A DNA stretch of 64,000 nucleotides, from positions 1 to 64,000 of the forward strand of contig JBAZWJ010000006.1 in NCBI GenBank assembly GCA_041660385.1. Reading direction: 5' to 3'. Below are positions 32,607-40,623 of this stretch, in pieces; within the stretch, counting starts at the first letter, position 1, and each line of letters opens with the position of its first letter. The position numbers and the translations under genes were made by a program. This stretch comes from DYJE01 sp041660385. GTDB lineage: Bacteria > Desulfobacterota > Desulfobacteria > Desulfobacterales > Desulfolunaceae. The notes beneath the pieces are model-generated. The model was not told where the DNA came from. It searched no databases and saw only the letters and a program-made list of their open reading frames with translations.

Positions 32607-34451
32607 ATGCATTTGTCGGAACAGCAGAAAAACGCGGTGTTACACACAGGCTCGCCAGCCCTTGTGGTTGCGGGAGCAGGATCGGGTAAAACAAGAACTC
32701 TGACGGCCAAAATCTCATACCTCATTGACCAGGGTTACGATCCATCACGAATTCTCGCCATCACCTTTACCAATAAGGCGGCGGAGGAAATGAAAACCCG
32801 GCTCGTCAAGCAGACAAAGCTGACTATCGACCGTTTTCCCTGGGTAAGAACCTATCACAGTGCCTGTTACACTTTGCTGAAATTCCATACCGAACTCGTA
32901 GGACTGAAACAGCCCTTACAGATCCTTTCCGCCTATCATCAGCAGAAGATATATAAAGAAATAGCAGCGTCCCTCAATATCGAAAAAGGAAATATTCCCG
33001 GCCTGATCAGCGATATCTCCAAAGCGAAAAACTTTGCGGACCCTGAAAAGTACTTCGAAGGTCTTTCTCGCATTAAAAGGCCCATGACCATGGATGTTTT
33101 CCATCGTTACGAGCGTGAACTCAAACAGAGAAATTCCCTGGATTTTGACAACATCCTGCTTTTCGCCCGAAATCTTTTGAGGGACAACGAAGGTATACGA
33201 AAAAAATACCGCGATCTGTTTCAGTTCATCCTTGTGGATGAATACCAGGACACCAACAATCTCCAGGAAGAGATCACCCGCCTTCTTCTCGGACACAAGA
33301 ACCTGTTCTGCGTCGGGGACGACTGGCAGGCTGTTTACGGCTTCAGGGGCAGCAACGTAAACCATTTTCTATCATTTCCTGAAAAATATCCTGATGCGAA
33401 GATTTATAAACTGGAGGAGAACTACAGATCCGCTAATGAAATTGTGAAACTGGCCAACAGCCTGATCGGAAACAACGCACGACGGATGGAAAAAACCTGT
33501 TTTTCCAAAAAAACAGGCGGCATGGTTTCCACCCATGATTTCCCCAACGAATTTGAAGAAGCCGGATGGGTGGCTAAAAAAATCAAGTCCATGCGCAGCA
33601 TGGGCATCCCCTACTCCACAATGGCTGTGATGTACAGAACCAAATCTTTGTCTCTCTGGTTTGAAAAAGAGTTCCGGCGAACCAATATCCCATACAGGAT
33701 GATGGGTTCCAAGGGTTTCTTTGAGCGTATGGAAGTTCTTGATATAAACTGCTACCTTCTTGCCGCCCTTTTTCCCGATGACGACGTGGCCTTTGACCGC
33801 ATCGTCAACACTCCAAAACGGGGCATTGGCCCTGCCATGCTGAAACGGATAGCCCAGTCGAGAACCGAAGGAACGAGTCTCCAAAACGCTGCCCGAAAGC
33901 TTGTGAAAGAACGGATTTTCACCCCCAAGGTTCATTCGGAACTCACACGCCTGCTCGATGGCCTCGACCGCATGAAAACCATGAAACCCGATGACGCCAT
34001 CCGCATGGTGTTAAATGAATTCGGCTATACAAACCACCTTGCAGAGTCCTGCAAAACCCGTGAAGAACTGGACTCCCGGAAAGACAACATCGATGGGCTT
34101 ATTTTCAATGCATCCATGAAAGATAACCTGGCCGACTACCTTGAAGAAATCGTGCTTGTGAACGAAGACAAAGACGATGAAAAAGAAGACAAAAGCGGTG
34201 TGAGTCTTTCCACTATCCATGCGAGCAAAGGCTTGGAATACGGAGCGGCTTTTATTGTAGGCCTTGAAGAAGAGCTTTTTCCCCATTGGCGTTCATTGAC
34301 ATCGGAATCTGAAATCGAAGAAGAACGGCGGTTGATGTATGTGGCCGTCACACGGGCCGAAACCTATCTTTTCATGACCTCGGCCCGTGAACGCCGAAAT
34401 AAACGAAGCCGGAAGAGCCGGTTTTTATGGGAGATTAAAGAGGTTCTATAA
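32607..34451 (+). CDS. UvrD/Rep-family (superfamily 1A) DNA helicase
   Basis: 614 residues from ATG 32607 (MHLSEQQKNAVLHTGSPALV) with an AGGA site; the longer frame reaches into the porin terminator. SF1A motifs in order: GAGSGKT (I), AITFTNKAAEEM (Ia), LVDEYQDTNNLQ (II), GDDWQAVYGFRG (III), YRSANEIV (IV region), TIHASKGLEYGAAF (V), RRLMYVAVTRA (VI). It is a 3'-5' helicase. Its size is slightly below UvrD or PcrA (about 720), with a short C-terminus, and it is closer in size to Rep-like proteins. It probably acts in repair or in clearing replication obstacles; the exact subfamily is not certain. Confidence 0.93.
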   Translation: MHLSEQQKNAVLHTGSPALVVAGAGSGKTRTLTAKISYLIDQGYDPSRILAITFTNKAAEEMKTRLVKQTKLTIDRFPWVRTYHSACYTLLKFHTELVGLKQPLQILSAYHQQKIYKEIAASLNIEKGNIPGLISDISKAKNFADPEKYFEGLSRIKRPMTMDVFHRYERELKQRNSLDFDNILLFARNLLRDNEGIRKKYRDLFQFILVDEYQDTNNLQEEITRLLLGHKNLFCVGDDWQAVYGFRGSNVNHFLSFPEKYPDAKIYKLEENYRSANEIVKLANSLIGNNARRMEKTCFSKKTGGMVSTHDFPNEFEEAGWVAKKIKSMRSMGIPYSTMAVMYRTKSLSLWFEKEFRRTNIPYRMMGSKGFFERMEVLDINCYLLAALFPDDDVAFDRIVNTPKRGIGPAMLKRIAQSRTEGTSLQNAARKLVKERIFTPKVHSELTRLLDGLDRMKTMKPDDAIRMVLNEFGYTNHLAESCKTREELDSRKDNIDGLIFNASMKDNLADYLEEIVLVNEDKDDEKEDKSGVSLSTIHASKGLEYGAAFIVGLEEELFPHWRSLTSESEIEEERRLMYVAVTRAETYLFMTSARERRNKRSRKSRFLWEIKEVL

Positions 34452-34454
34452 AAA

Positions 34455-34586
34455 AGGGAACTGTATATTTTGCCCTGATACGGCGTTCTCAGAATTTTTA
34501 GATCCTCGACGTAGCGCTGCTACGCCTGTGGTCTAAAAATTCCTGCGTCTTGTCTCAGGTCAAAATCTACAGTTCCCAGTCAGACA
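34455..34586. repeat. Palindromic repeat family R1
   Basis: GGGAACTGTATATTTTGCCC and TCAAAATCTACAGTTCCC are inverted ends. The centre pairs AATTTTTAGA with TCTAAAAATT around GTAGCGCTGCTAC. It is the reverse-oriented relative of 17802-17947. Confidence 0.75.
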
Positions 34587-34597
34587 CAATCATATGG

Positions 34598-34682
34598 ACA
34601 TCGTGGACGACATGTCCACCAAGTCCACTGTCCACTGTCCACTTGGTCCACTCCGTCCACTATCAATTATCCACTATCAACT
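34598..34682. repeat. Tandem GTCCACT-like short repeats
   Basis: Five to seven imperfect units of GTCCACT/GTCCACC (for example CCAAGTCCACTGTCCACTGT), followed by ATCCACTATCAA variants. It lies between the convergent helicase and htrA genes. It could be slippage-prone. Confidence 0.7.
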
Positions 34683-34690
34683 AATCCAAC

Positions 34691-36190
34691 CTATCTTTCC
34701 ATCTTCACAATCCGAAACCCGGTCTTTGGGCTGATAATAGCCATGGTTATGGTACTTCCTTTTTTCAGCCCTGTTACAATTGCTTCAAATTCTGCAACAG
34801 TACGAACAGGCTTTCTGTTCACTTCGTCAATCAGATCACCAGGATTGATACCTGCTTTGGCGGCTTTACTGCCCGGTGCGATTTGAGTGACCAGAAGTCC
34901 CTGCATACTCTTCATGTTATAACGTTTTTGAATTTCAGGGGTTATTTCCGTCAATGTCAGCCCCAGATCCAGGCCTTTATCAACTTTACCACCACCTGCT
35001 GCAAGATCTTTGTCATCTCTTTTTGCCACTTTCACATCAACAAAGACTTCCTTGCCGTCACGAAGCAATTTGACTTTCACTTTCCGATTGACATCGATAT
35101 CCGCAACAATTGCCGTGAGATCTCTGCTGTCGTCAACATCTTTTCCATCCACTGCCACAATAATGTCTTTGGCTTTGATTCCGGCCTTGTCCGCTGGGTC
35201 TCCGGGGAAAACCTCCATGACAAGAGCGCCTTTTTTACTCTTGAGCCCATAATATGCCGCAATTTCATCGGTAATCGGCTGAATGGAAACGCCGAGCCAG
35301 CCTCGTGTGACGTTACCATGTTCTTTGAGTTGCTTGATTATTCCTCTGGCCATATTGGATGGAATGGCAAAACCGATACCCTGGCCGTTCTGGATAATCG
35401 CTGTGTTGATCCCCACCACTCGGCCCTGGAGATCGATAAGGGGACCGCCGCTGTTACCGGGGTTGATGGATGTGTCTGTCTGAATAAAGTCATCGTAAGG
35501 CCCGGAACCGATCACACGGCCTTTAGCACTCACAATACCAGCTGTCACCGTATGACCAAGACCAAAGGGGTTTCCGATGGCCACAACCCATTGGCCCACT
35601 TTAAGGGTATCCGAATCACCCATATCAAGAGCAGTCAATTTTTCATCCGCCTCAATCTTGATCAGGGCGAGATCGGTATTCTTATCCGTACCGATTATTT
35701 TTGCCTCATACTCTTTGTCATCTTTTAAAATGACCTTGATCTGATCGGTGTTTTCAACCACATGGTTGTTGGTGACGATATAACCTGCTTTATCAATGAT
35801 AAAACCTGAACCAAGACTTCGCTGTTTAAACTCTTTCTGGGGTTGATTTCCGAAAAACCTTTCAAGAAGATCGTTCATGGAATCATCGTTCTTACCAAAA
35901 GGGTTCTGTGAAAAGTGCTTGTAAACTCGTCCGCCCCCGTTCACCGTTTTTTCCGTGCTGATATTCACCACCGCCGGGCTGACGTTTTCAGCAAGACCAC
36001 TGAAGTCGGCTGGAATCATGGGAACCCGAACGTCCATCCGATCACCACGCCCATCACGATCACCCTTGTCCGCCCGTTCAGCAGTGCAGAAGGTGACGAT
36101 CCCCACGGTGCTCACAAGAAAAAACACCATTAGAAACACATAATGCCTTACCGTCCCAAGTCTTACTCTATCATGTTTCTGAGTTGTCAT
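34691..36190 (-). CDS. HtrA/DegP (Do-family) periplasmic serine protease
   Basis: 499 residues. A signal anchor (about 17-37) is followed by a trypsin-like domain with the triad His143 (TNNHVVEN), Asp173 (NTDLALIK) and Ser247 (NPGNSGGPL), and two PDZ domains (about 300-385 and 410-495; GVSIQPITDEIAAYYGLKSKKGALVMEV and GLTLTEITPEIQKRYNMKSMQGLLVT). It degrades or refolds damaged envelope proteins. GAGGAGCG precedes ATG 36190. The basic/acidic stretch just after the signal (ADKGDRDGRGDR) is unusual but short. It faces the helicase gene convergently and has a 400-bp gene-free upstream region. Confidence 0.95.
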   Translation of the reverse strand: MTTQKHDRVRLGTVRHYVFLMVFFLVSTVGIVTFCTAERADKGDRDGRGDRMDVRVPMIPADFSGLAENVSPAVVNISTEKTVNGGGRVYKHFSQNPFGKNDDSMNDLLERFFGNQPQKEFKQRSLGSGFIIDKAGYIVTNNHVVENTDQIKVILKDDKEYEAKIIGTDKNTDLALIKIEADEKLTALDMGDSDTLKVGQWVVAIGNPFGLGHTVTAGIVSAKGRVIGSGPYDDFIQTDTSINPGNSGGPLIDLQGRVVGINTAIIQNGQGIGFAIPSNMARGIIKQLKEHGNVTRGWLGVSIQPITDEIAAYYGLKSKKGALVMEVFPGDPADKAGIKAKDIIVAVDGKDVDDSRDLTAIVADIDVNRKVKVKLLRDGKEVFVDVKVAKRDDKDLAAGGGKVDKGLDLGLTLTEITPEIQKRYNMKSMQGLLVTQIAPGSKAAKAGINPGDLIDEVNRKPVRTVAEFEAIVTGLKKGSTITMAIISPKTGFRIVKMER

Positions 36191-36593
36191 AATCGCTCCT
36201 CGATTGTATTGTATTGATTAACATTGGTTGCTTCCCATAGCAAAGGCTGTGCCATTCGATCCGGTTCAGACTTTCTCCTGGGTTATGGTGCTGATAAGCT
36301 TTAATAATATAAGTCGTCTTGATTTGACGTAAAGCACTGATGGTTGAAAAAGAGACTTTGCCAACAAACAACTGGCTACTTATTATCCATGCGTTTACGA
36401 ACAAAAGACACACATGGATACAAATTACCCATCCACGCATTGTTTGTTGTCTGTAAACCATGGGTTACGCATTGGTCCATCCATCAGAAGAAACAAAGAT
36501 AACTGCTTCAGGACACTATTCTAACATGCCGTAGGGTGGGCTATGTATAGCAAGCCATTTATCTCTTTTTACCGTCTTGAAATCAAGAAAAAA
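36191..36593. other. htrA upstream region
   Basis: No gene is supported. A loose inverted arrangement (GTTTACGAACAAAAGACA near 36390 and TTGTTTGTTGTCTGTAAAC near 36442) could form a hairpin or regulator site on the minus strand about 200-270 bp before htrA. A GTAGGGTGGGCTATG fragment of the repeat at 59505 lies near 36532. Confidence 0.35.
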
Positions 36594-36926
36594 AAAGGGC
36601 TTTACCTTCTGCCTGGTAAAGCCCTTTATATATGGCGGGGGATAAGCGCCACAGGTCGTATTCGGTTTCGTAGTTTTTCAGTTTCAAACATGGGCGGGTT
36701 AAGCCGGGAAGGCTTAAGGTTTTAAGCGCAAAGGATTCCCGGCTTAGAGTGCCCGTTTGAAAGGAGAGAGATGAAAAAATGCTCGTTATGCATGCGCTGC
36801 GAAACACTGTCGTTATGCCTCGCCGGCGTTTTTTCCTTTGAACCGTCCAGGGAATGCCGGAACCGGACCTGCCGTTTTAATGGCCCGGCCCCGGCACATT
36901 CCCCAGTTGGAGGAGAGGAGACTTAA
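36594..36926 (-). ncRNA. Highly structured locus; possible non-coding RNA ending in a terminator
   Basis: Three stable hairpins lie in a row. H1 (36594-36606 / 36615-36627) has a 13-bp perfect stem, AAAGGGCTTTACC. H2 is multi-part: TTTCAAAC 36682-36689 / GTTTGAAA 36755-36762; GGGC / GCCC; TAAGCCGGGAA 36700-36710 / TTCCCGGCTTA 36736-36746; and GCTTAA-GGTT-TTAAGC inside. H3 pairs GGAATGCCGG 36851-36860 with CCGGCACATTCC. On the minus strand H1 is followed by nine T, a standard terminator, so a minus-strand RNA would read H3-H2-H1-stop. I find no tmRNA, RNase P, SRP or 6S signature. The plus strand alternatively encodes a small protein (36771-36926). Confidence 0.45.
36771..36926 (+). CDS. Small cysteine-rich ORF (51 residues) downstream of a large hairpin
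   Basis: It starts MKKCSLCMRCETLSLCLAGV and continues with two further cysteines (ECRNRTC), ending PVGGEET. AAGGAGAGAG sits directly before the ATG, and the last base pairs of the H2 hairpin overlap the first bases of that site, so translation could be controlled by folding. Six cysteines in 34 residues, spaced C-2-C-2-C-5-C-12-C-4-C, suggest metal binding or disulfides. It has no membrane segment. Against it: the second half lies within another hairpin (H3), and an RNA gene on the other strand would explain the structure. I do not recognise a family. Confidence 0.4.
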   Translation: MKKCSLCMRCETLSLCLAGVFSFEPSRECRNRTCRFNGPAPAHSPVGGEET

Positions 36927-37146
36927 AAAAATTAGCTTACTTTCTGGTCGTTCTTACTTGGTTTGCGTTGATCTGCTTTTTAAAGATCGTTTGTGTTCTT
37001 GCCACCACGATATTGCAATCACGATGCCACAAGTTTATTTTACAATATTAAATTATTTAACATACTGATTATAATATTCATATTTCCAATAATAAAAATT
37101 ATTAAATCTAAGCCTTCTTTTTCTGCTTGATAGCCTTGCCCAGATG

Positions 37147-37208
37147 GTGGATATTTTATATCCACAAGATACGGGCCACACGTATCCAGTTGGATAAAAA
37201 ATATCCAA
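37147..37208 (+). promoter_or_regulatory. Array of three 19-bp palindromes, likely activator binding sites
   Basis: GTGGATATTTTATATCCAC (37147-37165), GATACGGGCCACACGTATC (37168-37186) and TTGGATAAAAAATATCCAA (37190-37208) have centres 21 and 22 bp apart, about two helical turns each. The outer two share TGGATA-N5-TATCCA exactly. The position, about 260 bp before a sigma-54-like promoter, fits enhancer sites for a NtrC-type regulator. Confidence 0.65.
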
Positions 37209-37317
37209 ACGATGCTTGGAAGTGATATTTGATTTTAATTGATGGACTTATAAAAAGTGGCCTTGATCATCGTCTCGGCCATTGTCCATGTTAAGGAAAC
37301 GCTGGCGGCTTCGTAAT

Positions 37318-37433
37318 GTAGGGGCACGGCGAGCCGTGCCCAACAAGTTCACGGCTCGCCGTGCCCCTACGCAATAAAGCCCCATGTATTTCCGGGTTAA
37401 TATGTATCAGGGCGGGTTTGAAACCTGCCCTAC
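37318..37433. repeat. R2-type palindromes before the sensor kinase gene
   Basis: GTAGGGGCACGGCGAGCCGT and ACGGCTCGCCGTGCCCCTAC form a near-perfect inverted pair (37318-37374), followed by an R2 copy (GGGCGGGTTTGAAACCTGCC) at 37409-37430. Confidence 0.8.
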
Positions 37434-37451
37434 TTCCGAATTGGCAGGAAT

Positions 37452-37470
37452 TCAGGCACTTTTATTGCAT
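37452..37470 (+). promoter_or_regulatory. Sigma-54-like promoter before the two-component operon
   Basis: AGGCACTTTTATTGCAT has GG at 37455-37456 and GC at 37467-37468 with the required ten bases between, matching the TGGCAC-N5-TTGCA consensus except the first base. It would place the transcript start only about five bases before ATG 37485, which is unusually short, so the call is tentative. Confidence 0.45.
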
Positions 37471-37484
37471 TGCGACTTGGGCTT

Positions 37485-39287
37485 ATGATAAAACGCATCA
37501 AACTGACAACACGATTCTGGAATGAATTTCCGGCATTGATTTTTATTGGGACCCTCCTTATCCTCACACCGATATTCGCTTATATAACGGTGAACAATAT
37601 AAGAAGCCAGGAACGACACACGGAAACCCTTTTGAGTGAGAAGGGAGAGGCACTGATCCGATCCTTCGAGGCCAGCACCCGCTCCGGCCTGCTCGATGGT
37701 CCGGGCGAGACACGCCAGCTACAGAAACTTCTCTACGAAACTGCCCAGCAACCGGACATTGAATACCTTCTTGTGGCGGACACCAACGGAACCATCATCG
37801 CCCACAGCAATTATATGTACACAGGAGTCATGCTGAACCTGTTCAGTAAAAGCAAAAAACTGGATCTGGGAAAAATAGCCGACTCCAACGCACTGTTCAA
37901 ACAGATTGTTGTTTCTCCGGAAGGCGAACGGACGTTTGTGGTATTCAGAAAGTTTTCCCCCACAGGTCCGCCCCAGTTCAGCTCTGTGATCACCTTTTTC
38001 AACCATACCTTTAATAAAAAACGTTTGCTAAACTTCACGGCACCCGACAAGATCATCGTGGTAGGCCTTGATATGAAATCCGCCGACGAAGTCCGCAAAA
38101 TCTATTTCAAGAATGCCATCATCACAGGCCTTGTTCTTCTTCTCACCGGAATAAGCGGCATCATCTTTCTTTTCATGTTTCAAGGCTACCGCATCACCCG
38201 GAACGCCCTGTCGAAAATCAGGGTCTTTTCAAATGCCGTGGTGGAAAACATGCCGGTGGGCCTGATCGCCATGGATAACAGCAACACCATCGTCAGCCTG
38301 AACCATGTGGCCAAGACCATTTTGTGCCTTGACCAGAGCATCAACGGTGAACATCCCCCTTCCCTGCTCCCCCCCGAAATGAGAGAAATCCTGAAAGATC
38401 TTGGAATAAATCAGGATATCATAGAAAATGAAATTGAATGCACACTCCATGACGGACGCCGGATTCCCCTTGAAATCAGCGCAGCCGTACTAAGAGATCA
38501 AGAAAATGATCTTTCGGGAACCATCTGCTTATTCAAAGACTTAAGCGATGAAAAAGCTTTGAAGAACGAAGTGGAGCGCAGTCACCGATTGGCCACGGTG
38601 GGACAACTCGCCGCAGGTGTGGCCCACGAAGTAAGAAATCCTTTAAGTTCCATCAAAGGTTTCGCCACGTATTTCAAGGAACGATACAAGGACATCCCCG
38701 AAGATCAACAGATATCCGACATCATGATCAAGGAAGTGGACCGCCTGAACCGGGTTGTGGGCCAACTTCTGGAATTCGCCAGACCTGTCTGCCTCAGTCG
38801 GAGACAGATTCTTCTTAAACCCTTCATCGAAGACTCGCTTCGGCTTGTGGAGCGTAAGGCCAAAGAAGCCGACATTGAACTCCATGTCTCTGTTGAAACA
38901 GAAGCTGAGTCATGCACACTTGACCCGGACAGAATGAATCAGGTTCTTCTGAATCTTTATCTCAACGCCATCGAATCCATGGAAAAAGGCGGACATTTGA
39001 TGGTGTCCGTTATTCAAACCCAGATAAAAGACGGTATCCAGATCAAAGTCGAAGACACAGGGATCGGGATAAACGAGAACGACATCAGCCGCATCTTCGA
39101 CCCCTATTTCACAACAAAATCATCGGGCACAGGCCTTGGACTGGCCATTTCACACAACATCATCGAAGCCCATAAAGGTGAGATCTGCATCGACAGCAAA
39201 CCAGGCACAGGAACCACCATCACCCTCACATTGCCATCCGGAAAGGATCATGATGAACGCGAAAACCCACTCACTCCTTGTCGTTGA
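37485..39287 (+). CDS. Membrane sensor histidine kinase, NtrB/HydH (ZraS) type
   Basis: 600 residues from ATG 37485; an in-frame TTG at 37470 is the alternative. Membrane helix 1 (about 14-38), a periplasmic sensor region (about 40-205), helix 2 (about 209-233), a PAS domain (FSNAVVENMPVGLIAMDNSNTIVSLN, to about 360), the H box HRLATVGQLAAGVAHEVRNPLSSIKGF, the N box MNQVLLNLYLNAIESM, and the ATP lid VEDTGIGI ... FDPYFTTKSSGTGLGLAI. Kinases of this type control sigma-54 activators. The signal is unknown; HydH/ZraS relatives respond to zinc or envelope stress. Its 3' end overlaps the response-regulator gene by about 35 bp. Confidence 0.92.
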   Translation: MIKRIKLTTRFWNEFPALIFIGTLLILTPIFAYITVNNIRSQERHTETLLSEKGEALIRSFEASTRSGLLDGPGETRQLQKLLYETAQQPDIEYLLVADTNGTIIAHSNYMYTGVMLNLFSKSKKLDLGKIADSNALFKQIVVSPEGERTFVVFRKFSPTGPPQFSSVITFFNHTFNKKRLLNFTAPDKIIVVGLDMKSADEVRKIYFKNAIITGLVLLLTGISGIIFLFMFQGYRITRNALSKIRVFSNAVVENMPVGLIAMDNSNTIVSLNHVAKTILCLDQSINGEHPPSLLPPEMREILKDLGINQDIIENEIECTLHDGRRIPLEISAAVLRDQENDLSGTICLFKDLSDEKALKNEVERSHRLATVGQLAAGVAHEVRNPLSSIKGFATYFKERYKDIPEDQQISDIMIKEVDRLNRVVGQLLEFARPVCLSRRQILLKPFIEDSLRLVERKAKEADIELHVSVETEAESCTLDPDRMNQVLLNLYLNAIESMEKGGHLMVSVIQTQIKDGIQIKVEDTGIGINENDISRIFDPYFTTKSSGTGLGLAISHNIIEAHKGEICIDSKPGTGTTITLTLPSGKDHDERENPLTPCR

Positions 39288-40623
39288 CGACGATCATTCC
39301 CACAGAACCATGCTCATGACCCTTCTGAAAGGTTGGGGATACGAGATGTTCGAAGCCGATGACGGACAGACAGCCATTGAAAAAGTTCAGGAACGCTATT
39401 TTGACCTGATCCTCATGGACGTGCGGATGATCAAAATTTCGGGACTCGAAGCCCTTGAAAAAATCAAAGCGTTCAATCCTGCCATTCCCGTGATCATCAT
39501 GACCGCCTATTCTTCGGTTGAAACGGCTGTTTCTGCTCTTAAAACAGGAGCTTACGACTACTTAACCAAGCCCCTTGACTTTGAAAAACTGAAATTGACA
39601 ATAAAACGTGCCACCGAACACTTTGACCTGAAAGAGGAAAACCTTCGTCTGAAAAACAGCCTTGAAGACCGGTTTGATCGCCAGAACATAATCGGCAGAA
39701 GCCCCTCCATGGTAAAACTTCTCGAAACCGTAGCCCAGGTAGCCCAGAGCGAAGCCACGGTTCTGATCACCGGAGAATCTGGAACAGGAAAAGAGCTGAT
39801 AGCCGGAGCTACCCATTTCAACAGCCCCCGGCGTGACGCCCCCTTCGTCAAATTGAACTGCGCCGCCATCACAGAAACCCTGCTTGAATCCGAATTGTTC
39901 GGCCATGAAAAAGGCTCGTTCACCGGAGCGTTCAAGCGTAAAGAGGGTAAATTTGTCCAGGCCAACGGCGGCAGTCTTTTTCTGGATGAAGTCAGTGAAA
40001 TGCCCCTGTCCATGCAGGTAAAACTTCTGCGTGTTCTTCAGGAACGGGAGCTGACACGTGTGGGCGGTGAAGAGGTGATCAAAATGGATGTGCGGGTCAT
40101 CGCTGCAACAAACAAAAAGCTGGTGGACCTGATTGCAAGAGGGGACTTCCGTGAAGACCTCTATTATCGTCTCAATGTGGTGGACCTTTACATTCCGCCT
40201 TTGCGTGAAAGGGCGGACGACATCCCCCTTATCGCCAAACGATGCCTGGACACGTTCACAGAAAAAAACAGAAAAAAAATCCTTGGATTCACCCCCCAGG
40301 CCATGGACATTCTCATCCGTTATCCCTGGCCCGGTAACGTCCGTGAGCTGATGAACTCCATTGAAAGGGCCGTTGTGCTTTGTCAGGGAGAGTATCTCGA
40401 CGAAAACGATTTTCTGTCCATCAAGCCGGAAGCAGATTCTATTCAGACCGAAGAGAAGCAATCACTCCACCTGGGTAATGAAATGACCCTTGATGATGTG
40501 GAGAAATCCGTGATACTGAATACCCTTGAAAACACACAAGGCAACAAAAGCGAAACAGCAAGGCGTCTGGGTATCACCCGGAAGACATTGCATAAGAAAC
40601 TCAAACAATACGGAAAAATGTAA
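39253..40623 (+). CDS. Sigma-54-dependent response regulator, NtrC/HydG (ZraR) type
   Basis: 456 residues from ATG 39253, five bases after AGGA (ATG 39250 is too close). The receiver domain has phospho-acceptor Asp56 (LILMDVRM). The AAA+ domain has Walker A GESGTGKE (about 174-181), GSFTGA (the sigma-54 contact loop, normally GAFTGA, here with Ser), GGSLFLDEVSEM Walker B, and an arginine finger region. The Fis-type helix-turn-helix at the C-terminus (NKSETARRLGITRKTLHKKLKQYG) binds enhancers. It likely acts on the palindromes at 37147-37208 and on the sigma-54-like site at 37452. Confidence 0.94.
   Translation: MNAKTHSLLVVDDDHSHRTMLMTLLKGWGYEMFEADDGQTAIEKVQERYFDLILMDVRMIKISGLEALEKIKAFNPAIPVIIMTAYSSVETAVSALKTGAYDYLTKPLDFEKLKLTIKRATEHFDLKEENLRLKNSLEDRFDRQNIIGRSPSMVKLLETVAQVAQSEATVLITGESGTGKELIAGATHFNSPRRDAPFVKLNCAAITETLLESELFGHEKGSFTGAFKRKEGKFVQANGGSLFLDEVSEMPLSMQVKLLRVLQERELTRVGGEEVIKMDVRVIAATNKKLVDLIARGDFREDLYYRLNVVDLYIPPLRERADDIPLIAKRCLDTFTEKNRKKILGFTPQAMDILIRYPWPGNVRELMNSIERAVVLCQGEYLDENDFLSIKPEADSIQTEEKQSLHLGNEMTLDDVEKSVILNTLENTQGNKSETARRLGITRKTLHKKLKQYGKM

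Noticed and set aside
33372..33935. 187-codon minus-strand frame within the helicase gene
   Set aside because: Shadow of the SF1A helicase; no start context or recognisable domain.
36594..36926. tmRNA, RNase P RNA, SRP RNA or 6S RNA at the structured locus
   Set aside because: No tag reading frame with Ala-Ala end, no 3' CCA, no RNase P or SRP core sequences and no 6S-like single long open helix.
39562..40461. 299-codon minus-strand frame opposite the NtrC-type regulator
   Set aside because: The opposite strand has all sigma-54 activator motifs; this long frame reflects codon bias only.
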